A DNA stretch of 64,000 bases. It comes from Microcystis aeruginosa FD4 (lineage in GTDB: Bacteria; Cyanobacteriota; Cyanobacteriia; Cyanobacteriales; Microcystaceae). Every line of letters starts with the position of its first letter. The first letter of the stretch is position 1. Of the stretch, positions 1 to 11,500 are shown one piece after another. A model generated the notes under the pieces. The model was not told where the DNA came from and did no database searches. It was given only the letters and a program-made list of their open reading frames with translations. Where the stretch lies: the NCBI RefSeq assembly GCF_009792235.1, contig NZ_CP046973.1:4216001-4280000 (forward strand). Direction: 5' to 3'. The translations under genes and the position numbers were made by a program.

Positions 1-1535
1 TCGATAGTATTGTCGAGAATCCTGACAGCGATTTGACAATTAGACTCGATTTCTTCCCTGTCAATGTTGGCTAAATTAAGGCTAACTAAATTACAGCAAT
101 GGGCAGTTTTATCGGGGGTGACATTCGAGAAACTCTCCGTGCATAAATTTACACCGGGGATATAGCCATCGTGTTTATTAGGATTAGCGCGATTGATGGT
201 ATCTTTGAAGGCAATGTAGGGCATTCCTGTTTCCACTTGGGAACGCATGATACTTTTAAATAAGTCCCGGGCATTGATTTTTTTATAGAGGAGAATCTCT
301 TGATCTAAATTAGCTTCTACTAAACGATAAGCCTCTTCAAATTCTTCCCCCCATAGTTCCGCTAATTCTATACCTAATTTTCTGCGAACTTCGTAGGGGT
401 CTACTAATGTCCACTCGGCTTTATTTATCACCCGATGCATAAATTCATCGGTGATCACTAATTGGGGAAAAATATCATAAGCTTTGCGTCTTTGATCACC
501 GTTTTCTGTCTGCATTTCCAGAAATTCTGGCACATCTAAATGCCAGATATCAACACCGATAGTTACTGCCCCGGCGCGTCTTCCCCCCTGATTTACTGCA
601 ATAGCTGTATCGTTGAGTAATTTAATCCAAGGAATAATCCCCCCGGAAGCATTAGCTTTCCCCATTACCCAGCTACCAGTGGCGCGAATTCTACTTACAT
701 TTACCCCGACACCGCCACCATTTTTTGAGATGCGGGCAGCATTAGTAATCTCGCTGAAAATGCTTTCTAAACTGTCGTCAATGGAGAGGATAAAACAACT
801 GGTTAGGGAACCTTTGGGAGTGCGTAAATTGGCTAAAATTGGGGTGGCAAGAGATATTTTTCTTTGAGCGATCGCTTGATAAAATTTCTTGGCCCAGTCG
901 AGTCTATTAGCCGGTTCTTCCACAGTGGCAAGCAGCAAGGAACAGGTTAATAATGCCTCTTGGGGTAACTCATTTTTGAGTAAATAACGGCTAGTGATTA
1001 ACAATGCCCCAGCGTAATCATAATCGATATCCCAATCGGGATTAATCCAAGAACCAGCTGCTTTTAACTCTGCTTCGGAATAGAGGAGAATCCTTTCATC
1101 GTATAGCAACTTTTTAACTTGAGTTTTGACAGTTTTCTCGTAATTTCCGTACTGATAACCCCGGGCTACTAAGGTATCTTTCCAAAGACTCCAAATATGC
1201 AATCTTCCCGCCACATAGCGCCAATCTGGTTCCTCTGGACTACACATTTCTAGGGCGCAATTAATTAAATTATCCTGTATTTCCCTAGTGGTAATCCCAT
1301 CCCGCAGGCGTGTGGTTAAACCCGCTTCTAAGGCGATCGAATTGACTTTTTTGCCTTCACAAGCCCACTCTACCACCTCGCGAATTTTGCCGATATTTAA
1401 GCTTGTGGTGGAACCATCGCGCCGAATCACTCTAATTCCATGGCTGCCCATATTAGCTAAAGGGGTAGAACGAAAGGGTATTACTTCGTTATTTTTGTGA
1501 ATGGAGACGGTAGTAGTCAAGGGCTTCGATTGCAT
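1..1535 (-). CDS. nrdA: Ribonucleoside-diphosphate reductase alpha chain (class I type), 3' end outside window
   Basis: Reduces ribonucleotides to deoxyribonucleotides for DNA synthesis in the cytoplasm. I translated the minus strand from the ATG at 1535: MQSKPLTTTVSIHKNNEV, then an ATP-cone-like stretch (IRVIRRDGSTTSLNIGKI) at about residues 33-50. Next come the large-subunit core motifs: LTSCFILSIDDSLDS, with the Cys expected for the redox pair, SKNGGGVGVNVS, and near the window edge PGVNLCTESFSNV followed by HCCNLVSLNL. The last two match the active-site Asn-x-Cys-x-Glu and the partner Cys of family members. About 511 codons are present and the frame runs off at base 1. The N-terminal ATP cone fits class I better than B12-dependent NrdJ, but the carboxy-terminal cysteines that would settle this are outside the window. 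Confidence 0.9.
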   Translation of the reverse strand, partial: MQSKPLTTTVSIHKNNEVIPFRSTPLANMGSHGIRVIRRDGSTTSLNIGKIREVVEWACEGKKVNSIALEAGLTTRLRDGITTREIQDNLINCALEMCSPEEPDWRYVAGRLHIWSLWKDTLVARGYQYGNYEKTVKTQVKKLLYDERILLYSEAELKAAGSWINPDWDIDYDYAGALLITSRYLLKNELPQEALLTCSLLLATVEEPANRLDWAKKFYQAIAQRKISLATPILANLRTPKGSLTSCFILSIDDSLESIFSEITNAARISKNGGGVGVNVSRIRATGSWVMGKANASGGIIPWIKLLNDTAIAVNQGGRRAGAVTIGVDIWHLDVPEFLEMQTENGDQRRKAYDIFPQLVITDEFMHRVINKAEWTLVDPYEVRRKLGIELAELWGEEFEEAYRLVEANLDQEILLYKKINARDLFKSIMRSQVETGMPYIAFKDTINRANPNKHDGYIPGVNLCTESFSNVTPDKTAHCCNLVSLNLANIDREEIESNCQIAVRILDNTI

Positions 1536-1581
1536 AATTGGAGTTAAAAAACTTGACAGATTAATCTATTTGTACTAGCTT

Positions 1582-1610
1582 ATTCTATCAGATTTTCTAG
1601 GAAAACACAA
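1582..1610 (-). promoter_or_regulatory. Candidate sigma70-type promoter for nrdA
   Basis: On the minus strand TTGTGT and TAGAAT are separated by exactly 17 bases, ending about 46 bases before the nrdA start codon. Judged by eye only; the -35 box is imperfect. Confidence 0.35.
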
Positions 1611-1748
1611 CATCTAGCGTGTTAAATAATCTTATAACTCTATATGTGGTAGAGCGAGGATTGTTTTGTTCCCTAAAAACAGTGTTTTTGATGACATTTT
1701 CTGGAAAAAATCAAGAATTTTTCTCAGAAAAATAGTTTTTTTGTATGC

Positions 1749-1777
1749 TTGACAAAAAGCTTTTTCTTTGATAACAG
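1749..1777 (+). promoter_or_regulatory. Candidate sigma70-type promoter upstream of the CyRepA1-like gene
   Basis: A perfect TTGACA and a TAACAG are 17 bases apart, giving an untranslated leader of about 200 bases before the ATG at 1982. The rest of the 1536-1981 gap is AT-rich and shows no other gene. Confidence 0.35.
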
Positions 1778-1945
1778 AACAGATTGACTGCTGAGGAGGT
1801 TGTGGTGAGATTTTATTTGTTCTTAACTTTTCGATAATTTAAGACAAGAGTGGATTAAAAGTCAAATTTCTTCTGAGAACCTCTGAGAGAGTAAAATTTC
1901 TCTTTTCGCTATTTATTGGCTTACCGCTAGAATAATAGGACAAAA

Positions 1946-1961
1946 ACGCTATATATAGCGT
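1946..1961. promoter_or_regulatory. 16-bp perfect palindrome just upstream of the replication gene
   Basis: ACGCTATATATAGCGT is perfectly self-complementary and ends 20 bases before the start codon of the CyRepA1-like gene. It could be an operator bound by a dimeric regulator, possibly the replication protein itself. It also contains a TATATA that could serve as a -10 box. Function is inferred from position only. Confidence 0.4.
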
Positions 1962-1981
1962 GTAGCCAGTAGAGGACAAGG

Positions 1982-4900
1982 ATGAAATATTTAGAAGAAT
2001 GGCGTGATAGCGGGGTGGATGCGGAGTTAATCGATCTCAATGTCACCGGTTTAGCGGGGTTATCTCCCAGTGAATACCTACTCTACTCCCAAGAATTACC
2101 GCGACGCAATGATGGCAGGGTTAGGGATGGTATTCTCAAGCGTTATGAACATACCAGTCAAGGCGGTTGGTGGTGTTCAGGAATTGACTTATTAACGGGT
2201 AATTATGACCTTTGGGGCTGTTTTAAGCCCGATTTTCCCCGTTTAAGCTTCGATAAGGCTAAACCGATTAAGTACGAACATCCCCCCCAAACCCCTACGG
2301 GAGTCTTTGCTTTGCGGGTTCCCCTGAAAATTTGGCAAAGGATAGCCCAGCGTATCAGTATTAATATTTTAACTGAAGAAGTGGATAATAAGCAAGAAGA
2401 TATCGGTTTTTGGTCTTGGGTAATGAAACATCCAGAGATACCTATTTGTCTTACGGAAGGAGCGAAAAAAGCGGGAGCATTACTAACAGCAGGTTATGTG
2501 ACAATTGCCTTACCCGGGATTCACAATGGTTATCGTACTCCCAAGGACGAATTAGGTAGGAGAATCGGCAAATCTCATCTAATTCCGCAGCTAGAAAAAT
2601 TAGCTAATTCCGGACGAAAGATTTATCTAGTTTTTGATCAAGAAACTAAACCAAAGAACCAACAAGCGGTTAATTTAGCTTTACAGAGAATGGGTTATCT
2701 ATTCAGTCAGGCTAACTGTCAGGTAAAGGTAGTTAGTTGGGATGCTGCTGACGGTAAAGGGGTGGATGATTTACTAATCAATCGAGGAGAAGATTACTTC
2801 CAACAAGTCTATCAAAAAGCCACCTCTTGGGAAATTTGGAAGGCAGCGAGTTTAAATAGTTTAACTCTCCCACCTCATCTAGAGTTAAATAGCCGTTACT
2901 TGCCAGATATTTATATTCCTACATCAGCGCAGTTAATGGCGATTAAATCGGCTAAAGGTACGGGAAAAACTGAGTTTTTAGCCAAGATAGTTAAACAGGC
3001 TATTGCCAATCAACAAAAAGTTTTAGTTATCGGTCATCGGGTGAAACTGGTAGAGGAATTATGTCAACGCTTTGGTTTAAACTATATCAGCAAAATTAGG
3101 GATAATCCTGCGGCAAAAATTTACGGTTATGGTTTATGTATTGACTCTCTCCATCCCCAATCACAGGCTAAATTTCAAGCGGAAGATTGGCAAGGAGCTA
3201 TTATTATTATCGATGAGATCGAACAAGTCCTATGGCATGGGTTAAATGGGGATACTTGTAAAACTAATCGTGTAGCAATTTTAAAGTCTTTAAAGTCCCT
3301 GCTGCAAAATGTGGTCAGCAGTGGGGGAAAAGTCTTAGTTGCTGATGCTGATTTAAGTGATATTTCCCTAGATTATTTAACTTCTCTAGCGGCAATTGAA
3401 CTAGAAACTTTCTTGATTAGTAACGAGTGGAAACCCAGTTATCAAGAAGCTTGGCGAGTTTATAACTACTCTGATAATACTCCCCAACAGCTAGTTAAGG
3501 ATTTAGTCAAACATATTAAAGAGGGAGGAAAACCTTTTGTTTGTCTATCGGCACAAAAGTTAACCAGCAAATGGGGAACAATTACCCTAGAATCTTATCT
3601 AAAAAAGCAATTTCCTCAAAAGAAAATTCTGCGGATAGATTCAGAGTCATTGCAAGATTCTAGTCACGCTGCTTATCAAGCGATTGGCAATTTAAATCAG
3701 TTGTTGCTTAACTATGATATAGTTCTAGCTAGTCCTGCGATCGAAACGGGAATTAGTATTGATCTTCAGCAACACTTTACCTCGGTTTGGTGTTTAGCAC
3801 AAGGGATTCAAACTCCCACTTCTATCGCTCAATTTTTAGGGAGAATTAGGGAGAATATTCCTCGTTATATTTGGTCAGCAGCCTACGGATTTAATCAGGT
3901 GGGCAATGGTTCCACTTCTATCCCCAAACTTCTCACCTCTGGACACCGACTAACGGAGGTTAATATTCGCTTACTACACCAATCAGATTTAGAATCTCTA
4001 GAGGATTTAGATACAAGTTTTCAAGCGGAATCTCTCCTCTGCTGGGCTAAAATGGCTGTGCGAGTAAATGCTTATATGCTTAATTATCGTCAGTCAATTC
4101 TAGGAATTTTACAAGCAGAAGGCCATAGAATTAAAGAACGAAATCAGGAAGAAGAACTAGAAATAAATAATCAGTTAACAGAAGCAATCGAGGAAATTAG
4201 GGAACATAATTATCGTTCTGAATGCGAGGCAATTGCCAGCGCAGCCGAGATAACGGAATCAGAATATCGTTGGCTAAAAAAACAGTTAATTAAGTCAGTA
4301 AAAGAAAGGAGAATTATCAGGAAATATGACCTATACAAACGCTATGGGCTCCCCGTCACCCCGCAATTAGTGATTAAAGATGATCAGGGATGGTATCAAG
4401 AACTACGCCTACATTACTTTTTGACAATTGGGCGACAATTTTTGTGTGATCGAGATGCTTTAATTGCGCGTAAACTGATAGAATCTGGTCACGGAAGTTT
4501 ATTTATTCCTGATTTTAATGGTAGTCAATTAGGAGTGATTATCGGGACGTTAGAAGTGTTAGGAATTCCCGTATTATTAGCTAATCCTGAAAGAGAATTA
4601 ACTAATCATGATGCCGACTTACAAAAAATGGCCGAAATCGCCATTAAAAACCGCAACGAGATTAAAACTATCACCAAGATTAATCTCTCTAATACTTCCC
4701 GTCCTCTGACGATTATTCGTAATTGTTTGAACTTGTTAGGTTATGAATTAACCAGCAAGGGCAGCCAGAGAATTGCTAAAAAATCGCTAAAAGTTTATCA
4801 GATTGTTGCCCCTCAGGATGGTAGAGAACAAGTGTTTCAACAATGGTTATTTAGAGACGAAAAATGTGCGGGAAGTTCTGAGATTTGGTATGAGGACTAT

Positions 4901-5002
4901 CTCTTTTCTCTCACCCAGAAACCATCTCTAGGCGAACCGGAAAATGCTTATATTCAATTAAGTCTAGAATTTAGTCTAGCTATGGATAAATTGCCTATTT
5001 AA
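1982..5002 (+). CDS. CyRepA1-type plasmid replication protein (Toprim-like DUF3854 plus helicase)
   Basis: A 1006-residue protein of the kind annotated in cyanobacteria as plasmid replication protein CyRepA1, described first from small Synechocystis plasmids. The N-terminal part carries a Toprim-like DUF3854 region: TEGAKKA at residues 158-164 and FDQE ending at 221, the expected Glu and acidic metal ligands. A helicase-like ATPase follows, with Walker A AKGTGKTE (324-331) and Walker B IIIIDE ending at D411-E412. Later GRIREN and LASPAIETGISID resemble helicase C-domain motifs. Primase and helicase activities are inferred from these folds. It lies between chromosomal housekeeping genes, so it may be an integrated plasmid replicon or a domesticated copy. 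Its end overlaps the convergent acetyltransferase gene by 4 bases. Confidence 0.8.
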   Translation: MKYLEEWRDSGVDAELIDLNVTGLAGLSPSEYLLYSQELPRRNDGRVRDGILKRYEHTSQGGWWCSGIDLLTGNYDLWGCFKPDFPRLSFDKAKPIKYEHPPQTPTGVFALRVPLKIWQRIAQRISINILTEEVDNKQEDIGFWSWVMKHPEIPICLTEGAKKAGALLTAGYVTIALPGIHNGYRTPKDELGRRIGKSHLIPQLEKLANSGRKIYLVFDQETKPKNQQAVNLALQRMGYLFSQANCQVKVVSWDAADGKGVDDLLINRGEDYFQQVYQKATSWEIWKAASLNSLTLPPHLELNSRYLPDIYIPTSAQLMAIKSAKGTGKTEFLAKIVKQAIANQQKVLVIGHRVKLVEELCQRFGLNYISKIRDNPAAKIYGYGLCIDSLHPQSQAKFQAEDWQGAIIIIDEIEQVLWHGLNGDTCKTNRVAILKSLKSLLQNVVSSGGKVLVADADLSDISLDYLTSLAAIELETFLISNEWKPSYQEAWRVYNYSDNTPQQLVKDLVKHIKEGGKPFVCLSAQKLTSKWGTITLESYLKKQFPQKKILRIDSESLQDSSHAAYQAIGNLNQLLLNYDIVLASPAIETGISIDLQQHFTSVWCLAQGIQTPTSIAQFLGRIRENIPRYIWSAAYGFNQVGNGSTSIPKLLTSGHRLTEVNIRLLHQSDLESLEDLDTSFQAESLLCWAKMAVRVNAYMLNYRQSILGILQAEGHRIKERNQEEELEINNQLTEAIEEIREHNYRSECEAIASAAEITESEYRWLKKQLIKSVKERRIIRKYDLYKRYGLPVTPQLVIKDDQGWYQELRLHYFLTIGRQFLCDRDALIARKLIESGHGSLFIPDFNGSQLGVIIGTLEVLGIPVLLANPERELTNHDADLQKMAEIAIKNRNEIKTITKINLSNTSRPLTIIRNCLNLLGYELTSKGSQRIAKKSLKVYQIVAPQDGREQVFQQWLFRDEKCAGSSEIWYEDYLFSLTQKPSLGEPENAYIQLSLEFSLAMDKLPI

Positions 5003-5490
5003 GCGACTTTTTTCCCTAAAATGACCACATCAGCCAGAAAATCGTCTAGAGCGGCAATTTGGGGTAAATAACCCCATCGTTGAAAGCCGAATTTTTCAAA
5101 GAGACAAATACTGGCTTGATTGTGGGCAAAAATAATACAGATAAGATTAGATATACCCAATTGGGGACAGCGCTCCAAGGCATATTCTACTAATAATTTA
5201 CCGATTCCACGACCTTGATAATCGGGGGCAATATATAAACTAACCTCTGCCGTTTTTTGGTAAGCGACACGACCATAAAACATCTGTAAACTTAGCCAAC
5301 CCATCACCCGACCTTCGATCACTATTACCCAGATGGGATACTGTTCAGGATCGTGCTTTTCAAACCATTCTCGCCGACTTTCGAGGGAAATAGGCTTTAA
5401 ATCTGCGGTTGCCTTGCGAGTGGGAACAGCAGCATTATAAATCTCGATAATTGTTGGTAAATCTGTTTCTTTAGCCTCGCGAATAATCAT
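4999..5490 (-). CDS. GNAT-family N-acetyltransferase, phosphinothricin-acetyltransferase-like
   Basis: A 163-residue GNAT protein. The acetyl-CoA pyrophosphate-binding loop is QGRGIGK at residues 92-98, after the beta strand AEVSLYIAPDY. The start MIIREAKETDLPTIIEIYNAA is typical of the Pat/MnaT-like subgroup that acetylates small amino compounds such as methionine sulfone or phosphinothricin. The substrate here cannot be read from sequence. The stop codon overlaps that of the convergent CyRepA1-like gene by 4 bases, so the two may share a tail-to-tail termination zone. Confidence 0.82.
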   Translation of the reverse strand: MIIREAKETDLPTIIEIYNAAVPTRKATADLKPISLESRREWFEKHDPEQYPIWVIVIEGRVMGWLSLQMFYGRVAYQKTAEVSLYIAPDYQGRGIGKLLVEYALERCPQLGISNLICIIFAHNQASICLFEKFGFQRWGYLPQIAALDDFLADVVILGKKVA

Positions 5491-5572
5491 AGAATATCAA
5501 GTAAGATGAAGTATAACCTAATTTTGCCTTATCTCCTAACTTCTGAACTCTCCTATATCTCTCAATCTTACT

Positions 5573-8500
5573 TTAAAATTGAGTTTGATAGCGGACGGTA
5601 AACTCATTCAAATTGTAATCGTAGGAGAAGCGGATAAAAGACTGGGAATTGACTCGATAGACGGTTTCCAAATTGGGAAGAATATTAAAATCCGTTGCTC
5701 CGATCGCATTACTAACCGCATTCTCCACATCATACACGACTCCTTGGGCTAAGAGGGGAATCGCCAACTGAACCACTCCAAATTGAATTAATTGTTCCGT
5801 ATTTTTCCCCTGTAGACCATTAAAAACCGACAGCAATTGTTCCCCCAAAAGTCGAACGATTTCCCCTTGGCTGCGGGGGGGAGTGCTGGTTAATTTAACT
5901 AGGGGAGTATTAAGCAGTCCCTCGTCTTCACCTCTAGCAAAAGCCACTGCTTGTAGACAATTAGCAGCTTTTTGTAATTCTGCATTTGTATAGTTTTCCT
6001 CTAGGGGAAAAGGTGGACTATCGGGACGAATTTGGCACACTTCATTGATATTACGGCCTAAATTTGGTAGCAAGCGATTTAATTCCCCTTCAACGCTGAG
6101 GGTGACATCGATCCTTTGAATGCGATTGAGGCTATCATCGGGAATTTCATTACTAGGAAAATCCCCCCCCGGACGGGAGATAGCAAAATCGCGAGATTGA
6201 GAAAATTCGCTGAGAATTGTTCGCAGTTGAATATCAACAAAGGGGTTTAAAATTCCCAAACCGCGACTAGAATCGAAAACAATAACATTTTGATTGCGTC
6301 GGTTAAGAAGAAAACGAGTATCGATATAGCTAACCCGTCCTCGCTCGAGATTAATCACTCCATTGGTTTGTAATTTCTCTAGTGGAGTGAGCGGACCGTT
6401 CAAGGTTAAAGCACCACTAAAATCAAATTGATACAAAGGTTCTTGTTCGATGGATAATCCTGCTAAAGACACTTGGAAATTATTTAAAACTGGAGTAATA
6501 TTGGTCGTCTGAGGAATGTTGAGAGGCTGCAGCCAGCGACTCACCGGTTTATCCGTTTCTTGATTAATTTCTGGGGTGCGAGGAAGAAAAACTTTACCCT
6601 TAGAAAGACGCACATTCCCCCCGATAATTGGTTGCTGAATTGTTCCCGTTACCATGGCATTCCCAGCAATTAATCCCCGATAAAGGCCATTAATTGCTAT
6701 ATCTCCCTCTTGAATATTAACTGTTAAGGGATTAGGATTATTTTTGATGGCTTGAAAGAAAGGTAAAACTCCCACCACAGAAATTTGTCTGTCAGCGATC
6801 GAGCCTTGTAATTCCTCTACTGTTAAGTTTTCAGGGGTTAACCCAATGCGGCCATTTACGGTTAAAATCTCTGGAAAAGCAACACTACGGATAGCGGCAT
6901 TATTGAGAGTAACTATACCATTTGCTTCTAAATCTTTGATTTTTAAGCCTTCTTTTATATCTAATCTTCCCGTCGCTGAAAGAACTACCTCCCCCTCACC
7001 ATTAACCCATTCGATGGCGTTTTGACTAATAGCTTCAATCAATTTGATTGCATCGGTTCCCAATTTTGCTTGGATTTTTAATTGATCATTACCCGGTAAG
7101 GGAGGATAGGGAATGCTGGCATAGAGTTGGATTGATTCGGAGGAGGTTGTCCGCAAATCAAAACGATACTGATTATAGGTAAATAAACCAATTATATCCT
7201 GATTAATATTTTGGGCATTAATTGCACCATCAATAAAGGCAAAATTACCCTGAATACGAGGATTTAATAAGGTTCCTGCAATTTGTCCTTGAGTTTTTAG
7301 ACTACCGGATACATCCAAGGGAAACTGCACAAAATTTCTCAAGAGATCCAGAGAAAGATTTTCCACGGCAAAAGTTCCCTCTACTTTTTTTAGGGAAAAA
7401 TCACCCGCTAAAAATACGGAAGAATCTCGTGATTTTAGTCTCATCGGTTCTATCCTGAGCAACTGACGATTTAAGTTAAGATTAATTGTTACTTCATCAA
7501 TAGGAATTAATTGGGTATCGGTGGTGACAATTCCTAGAGGGTTAACAATATTTACTGTCGGTCTTTGGGGTCGCCATTCCCATCTATTGCCCTGAAATTT
7601 TACGCTAAGATCTGGATTTTTTAAAGTCCCAGTTAAGGCTATATTTGCTTGATAACGGCCGCGAAAATCTAGTTCGGAAGGTATCCCGACTACCCCTCTT
7701 TCCCCTGCTAATTGCTGGATTATTTCTTCAATTTTTGCCCGCAAATTTACCTGTTGTGCTAGGGAAGCTTCGGGATTACCTACTTCTAGGGGACTAAGTT
7801 GAATAGCTGGGTTATTCTCTGAGGAGAAAAAGTTGATTAAACTGGTTAAATCATAAATACTAGCAACTGATAATAAATCTTGAATATAACCTTGATCTAC
7901 CCTGAGTTTAGCTTCTATTGCTTGGGTTTGCCAATTAAATAAACCTTGCAGATTATATTGACTTGCACCCACTTGTAAACTCCCCGCTTGCAGTTGAACC
8001 ATGGAATCCCGATAAACCAAATTTGCCGTTAATTTTTCTCCGATTAAGTTACCTAAACTAGGTCGATTAATCTCTAGTTGTCCCTGTCCCTGTAAGTTAA
8101 ATAAATTGATGTCTAGATTAGCATTCACTTGTCCAGCAATAATCCCCGGAATATTGTAGGCTGCCGTGGGAGATATTTTCAGGATTTCTAGGGGAAAATC
8201 GGCAATCTGAACATTTAAATTTTCTCCGCTTCGTTTAGCTGTTGCTAGAAAAGGAGTTTCATTTCCAAAAGCTTGGCGAATATTTATCCCTAAGGGAAGA
8301 TAGGGCAGCAGACAATTATTTTGTTGACAAGGATCGAAAGTTAGGTCAATAATGTCCTGATTTCCCCGCAGATTTAAACTAATATTTTGACCGATTCCTG
8401 CTTGCATACTTCCTTTTAAGATAGGTTCAAAGGGTCGATCATTAATGCTAAAGTTAGCTAAATTTATATCTCCTGTGATTTGGATATTTCCCACTTTTTG

Positions 8501-11500
8501 CCAAGCAGTTAAGAGATTTTTTCCTGTGATTTGTCCTTGAAATTCTCCGATCCCTGTCAGTGTCGATTCTCTGGGTTTTAGGTTAGAATCAATCGGTAAA
8601 AGCGATATAATCTGCGTTAGCGGTACAGCAGCAAGGTCGGTTTTTGCCTGTAGATTTAAGTTAACCTCAGCGATATCGGGTTGACTGGTAAGATTAGCTA
8701 AAAGAATATTTCCTCGCACATCAAAGCTATTTTCTCCCCACTGTGCCGAGAGATTATTAACCTGAATCGGTGTTACTCCCTGCCAAATTTCTTTAATGTT
8801 TCCCGCTAAATTGGCACTAAAATCTAAGTTGGGAATCGAGATTGATTTTATTCCTGGCAATTGTCCTAGTACGGCAGCGGGATCAAGATTAGCGGCAATA
8901 ATATCACTTTGCCAGAAATTATTATTCAGTTGTGCCTTAGCTTTAATTTCTCCTTTTGCTACATTAATACGAGAGTTAAAAACTGCTTTGACACTGCTTA
9001 AGTTAAGTCGTTTTTCTAGCAGGGAGTCGAAAATAGTTTGGGCATTTCCTGTTGCTTGAAACCTCGTTTGTTCAATATTCAACGCTAGGGGAATATTAGT
9101 CTGAAATCGCTCTAAGCTACCGAGAATATTAAAAATACCGTTGTTTAATTGAATAGCCGTATTAATCGGATTATTATCTACTAATAAGTGAGTATCTACC
9201 CTAGCATTGACGGTGGACAAATTAGGGATTTTTCCCGCTAGTAAATTATTGATTGCACCAGTGAAATTGACTTGGGTTTTTCCTAAACTAACAGGAATAT
9301 TTATCTTGGGTAAAAACGGATTTAAGTTAAGGCCAGCCGTATTAACTATACCGCTTAAAATACCTTGTTCCAGTTGGGTTGTCGTTCTTAGGTATTGATT
9401 ATTGACAAATAACTGTATATCGCCCTCTCCGCGCCAAGTTTTTAAATCCGTTAAAGTACCACTAATCAGAGAATTTATTCCACCAGCAAAGCTGATTTTT
9501 GCCCTGCCTAAACTGACGGGAACTGTTAAATTTTTCACTAGAGGATTGAGACTAATTCCCCCGGTGTTGACTGTTCCTGTCAGGAAACCTTGATTCAGTT
9601 TGGCTGTAGCAATTAAAGGATTATTATCCACTAATAACTCCAGATTACCTTGACCTTGCCAACTGCTAAAAATATTATTTTTATTATTCAGTAATTCCCC
9701 TAAATAACCTTGTAAATTAATCTGCGATCGCAGTAATTTAACCTGAGTTGGTAAGTTAGGCAATAGGGAATTAATCGGCAATCCCGCTAAGACAGCTTTA
9801 GCCTGAAAATTTCCTTGCAATACTTGACTATTGACTAAAATTGTGCCTTGTTTACCGCTAATTCCTAAGTTAGCAATTCCGTTTAAAGTATTAATATTTA
9901 GTTGGTCAATTTTGCCACTAACTTGAATATTAGCTGTCTCTAAATTTAAGGGTTCTAGGGTTTCTAGGTAGGGGCAAATACTATCTACATATTGACAAAC
10001 AATAGGCACAAAAGGAGTCAATAAAAAGTTATTACCCGTGATTTTTGCCCGGACTAATTTGCTAGTAAAATCACTATTAGCATTAACCTGTAGTCTGCCG
10101 CCATTTGTTTTAATCACCGTATCGGTTAAATTTATTTTGTTGCCACCTAAAAATACTTTACCCTCCCCAGCAACATTGAGCAATCCTGACTGATTAACCG
10201 TCGGTATTTGCCAATTAATTAACAGTTCTGGCAGTCCTAAACTACCTCTAGCTTTAATCGTAGCTTGCAGATCGTTTATATTAATTTTAGCGGGAATTGT
10301 TGCCAATTGAGATAAAATTTTTCTCGTGGGAAAATTAGCTTGTAAATTCAAATTAATCGGCATTTTTGTCCCGTCAAGAGGTTGATTTTTTTGCAGGGAT
10401 TGTAGAAGATTTAACTGCAATTTTCCTTCCCCTTTAATTTCTCCACCTGCGAGGGGTTTAATTTGAATTTTATCTAAACTAAGACGATTGAGATTTGTTT
10501 CAAAATTACTGGTTATTGATTGAATGGGAATTTGCTCAAAAATAATCGGTTTGCTGTTGCTAACGGTTCCTTTAATTAGAGGTTGATCTAATTTTCCTGT
10601 CACTTGAAAAGTAGATCGTGCTTCTCCCCGTAAATCTAGAGGTGATTGCAGATAAATAATTCTTAAAAGCTGTTGTAAATCCACCGATTCTAGAGCGACA
10701 TTGAGATGATAACCAGTTTGCCAATTTACTTCTCCTCTCACCTCAGTTTTAATCTTGCCAATACTTGCGATCGCTTGTTCGACTAATACTTTATCTCCCC
10801 GTAAATTTAATTTAGTTGTTAGCTTAATTGGATACTGAAAAGGTTGGAATTTTCCCACCACTTCTGTCAGATGAAAATTGCCATTTCCTTGACTTTGATT
10901 TAGCTTTGCCCAACTGGGAATATTGAGAGCAATATTAGCATTTAATTGTCCTTGATTTAATTGAAAATTGCGATTAGGAATTAAAGTTAATAGTTCACCT
11001 AAGTTTAAACGATCAATCTGAAGATTAGTTAGGCTTTCACCCGTTTTTAACGCCGTTTCTCCTTGAATTTTTACTTGACTTTTGAGGATTTCTGCGCTAA
11101 AATTATAGGTAAGAGGCTGCTTTTGATTATCAATAAATCTTCCTTGACCATCGGCCTTAATTTCTATCGGTTTTTTCAGGGCGTGGGGTTGGATAGTAAT
11201 AGCTGCCTTCTCCACCTGAAAACCCAGATTTAATCTAATGGGTGCCTCCCGATCAAAGTTACTAGATATTTTATCTAAATCATCGAGCCATTGACCATTT
11301 TTATCCTGATCGAGATAAATACTGGGATTAATTAACTTGACATCAATCGGCAGCGGCAGACCTAAAAGTAAGGGCAGCGGATTTAATCCCAATTCGATCG
11401 CATCAATAGATAAACTATCAGCAGAATTGGCCGTAGCTGGAATTTCCGATTTACCGATACGAATGCGATTAAAATAAAAGCCCTCTATCTTACCTACCCT

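Noticed and set aside
613..1500. Plus-strand ORFs opposite nrdA
   Set aside because: Shadows of the partial nrdA on the minus strand, which runs off the window.
8796..9593. Plus-strand ORFs inside tamB
   Set aside because: Shadow frames opposite a long, well-supported coding region; no family match.
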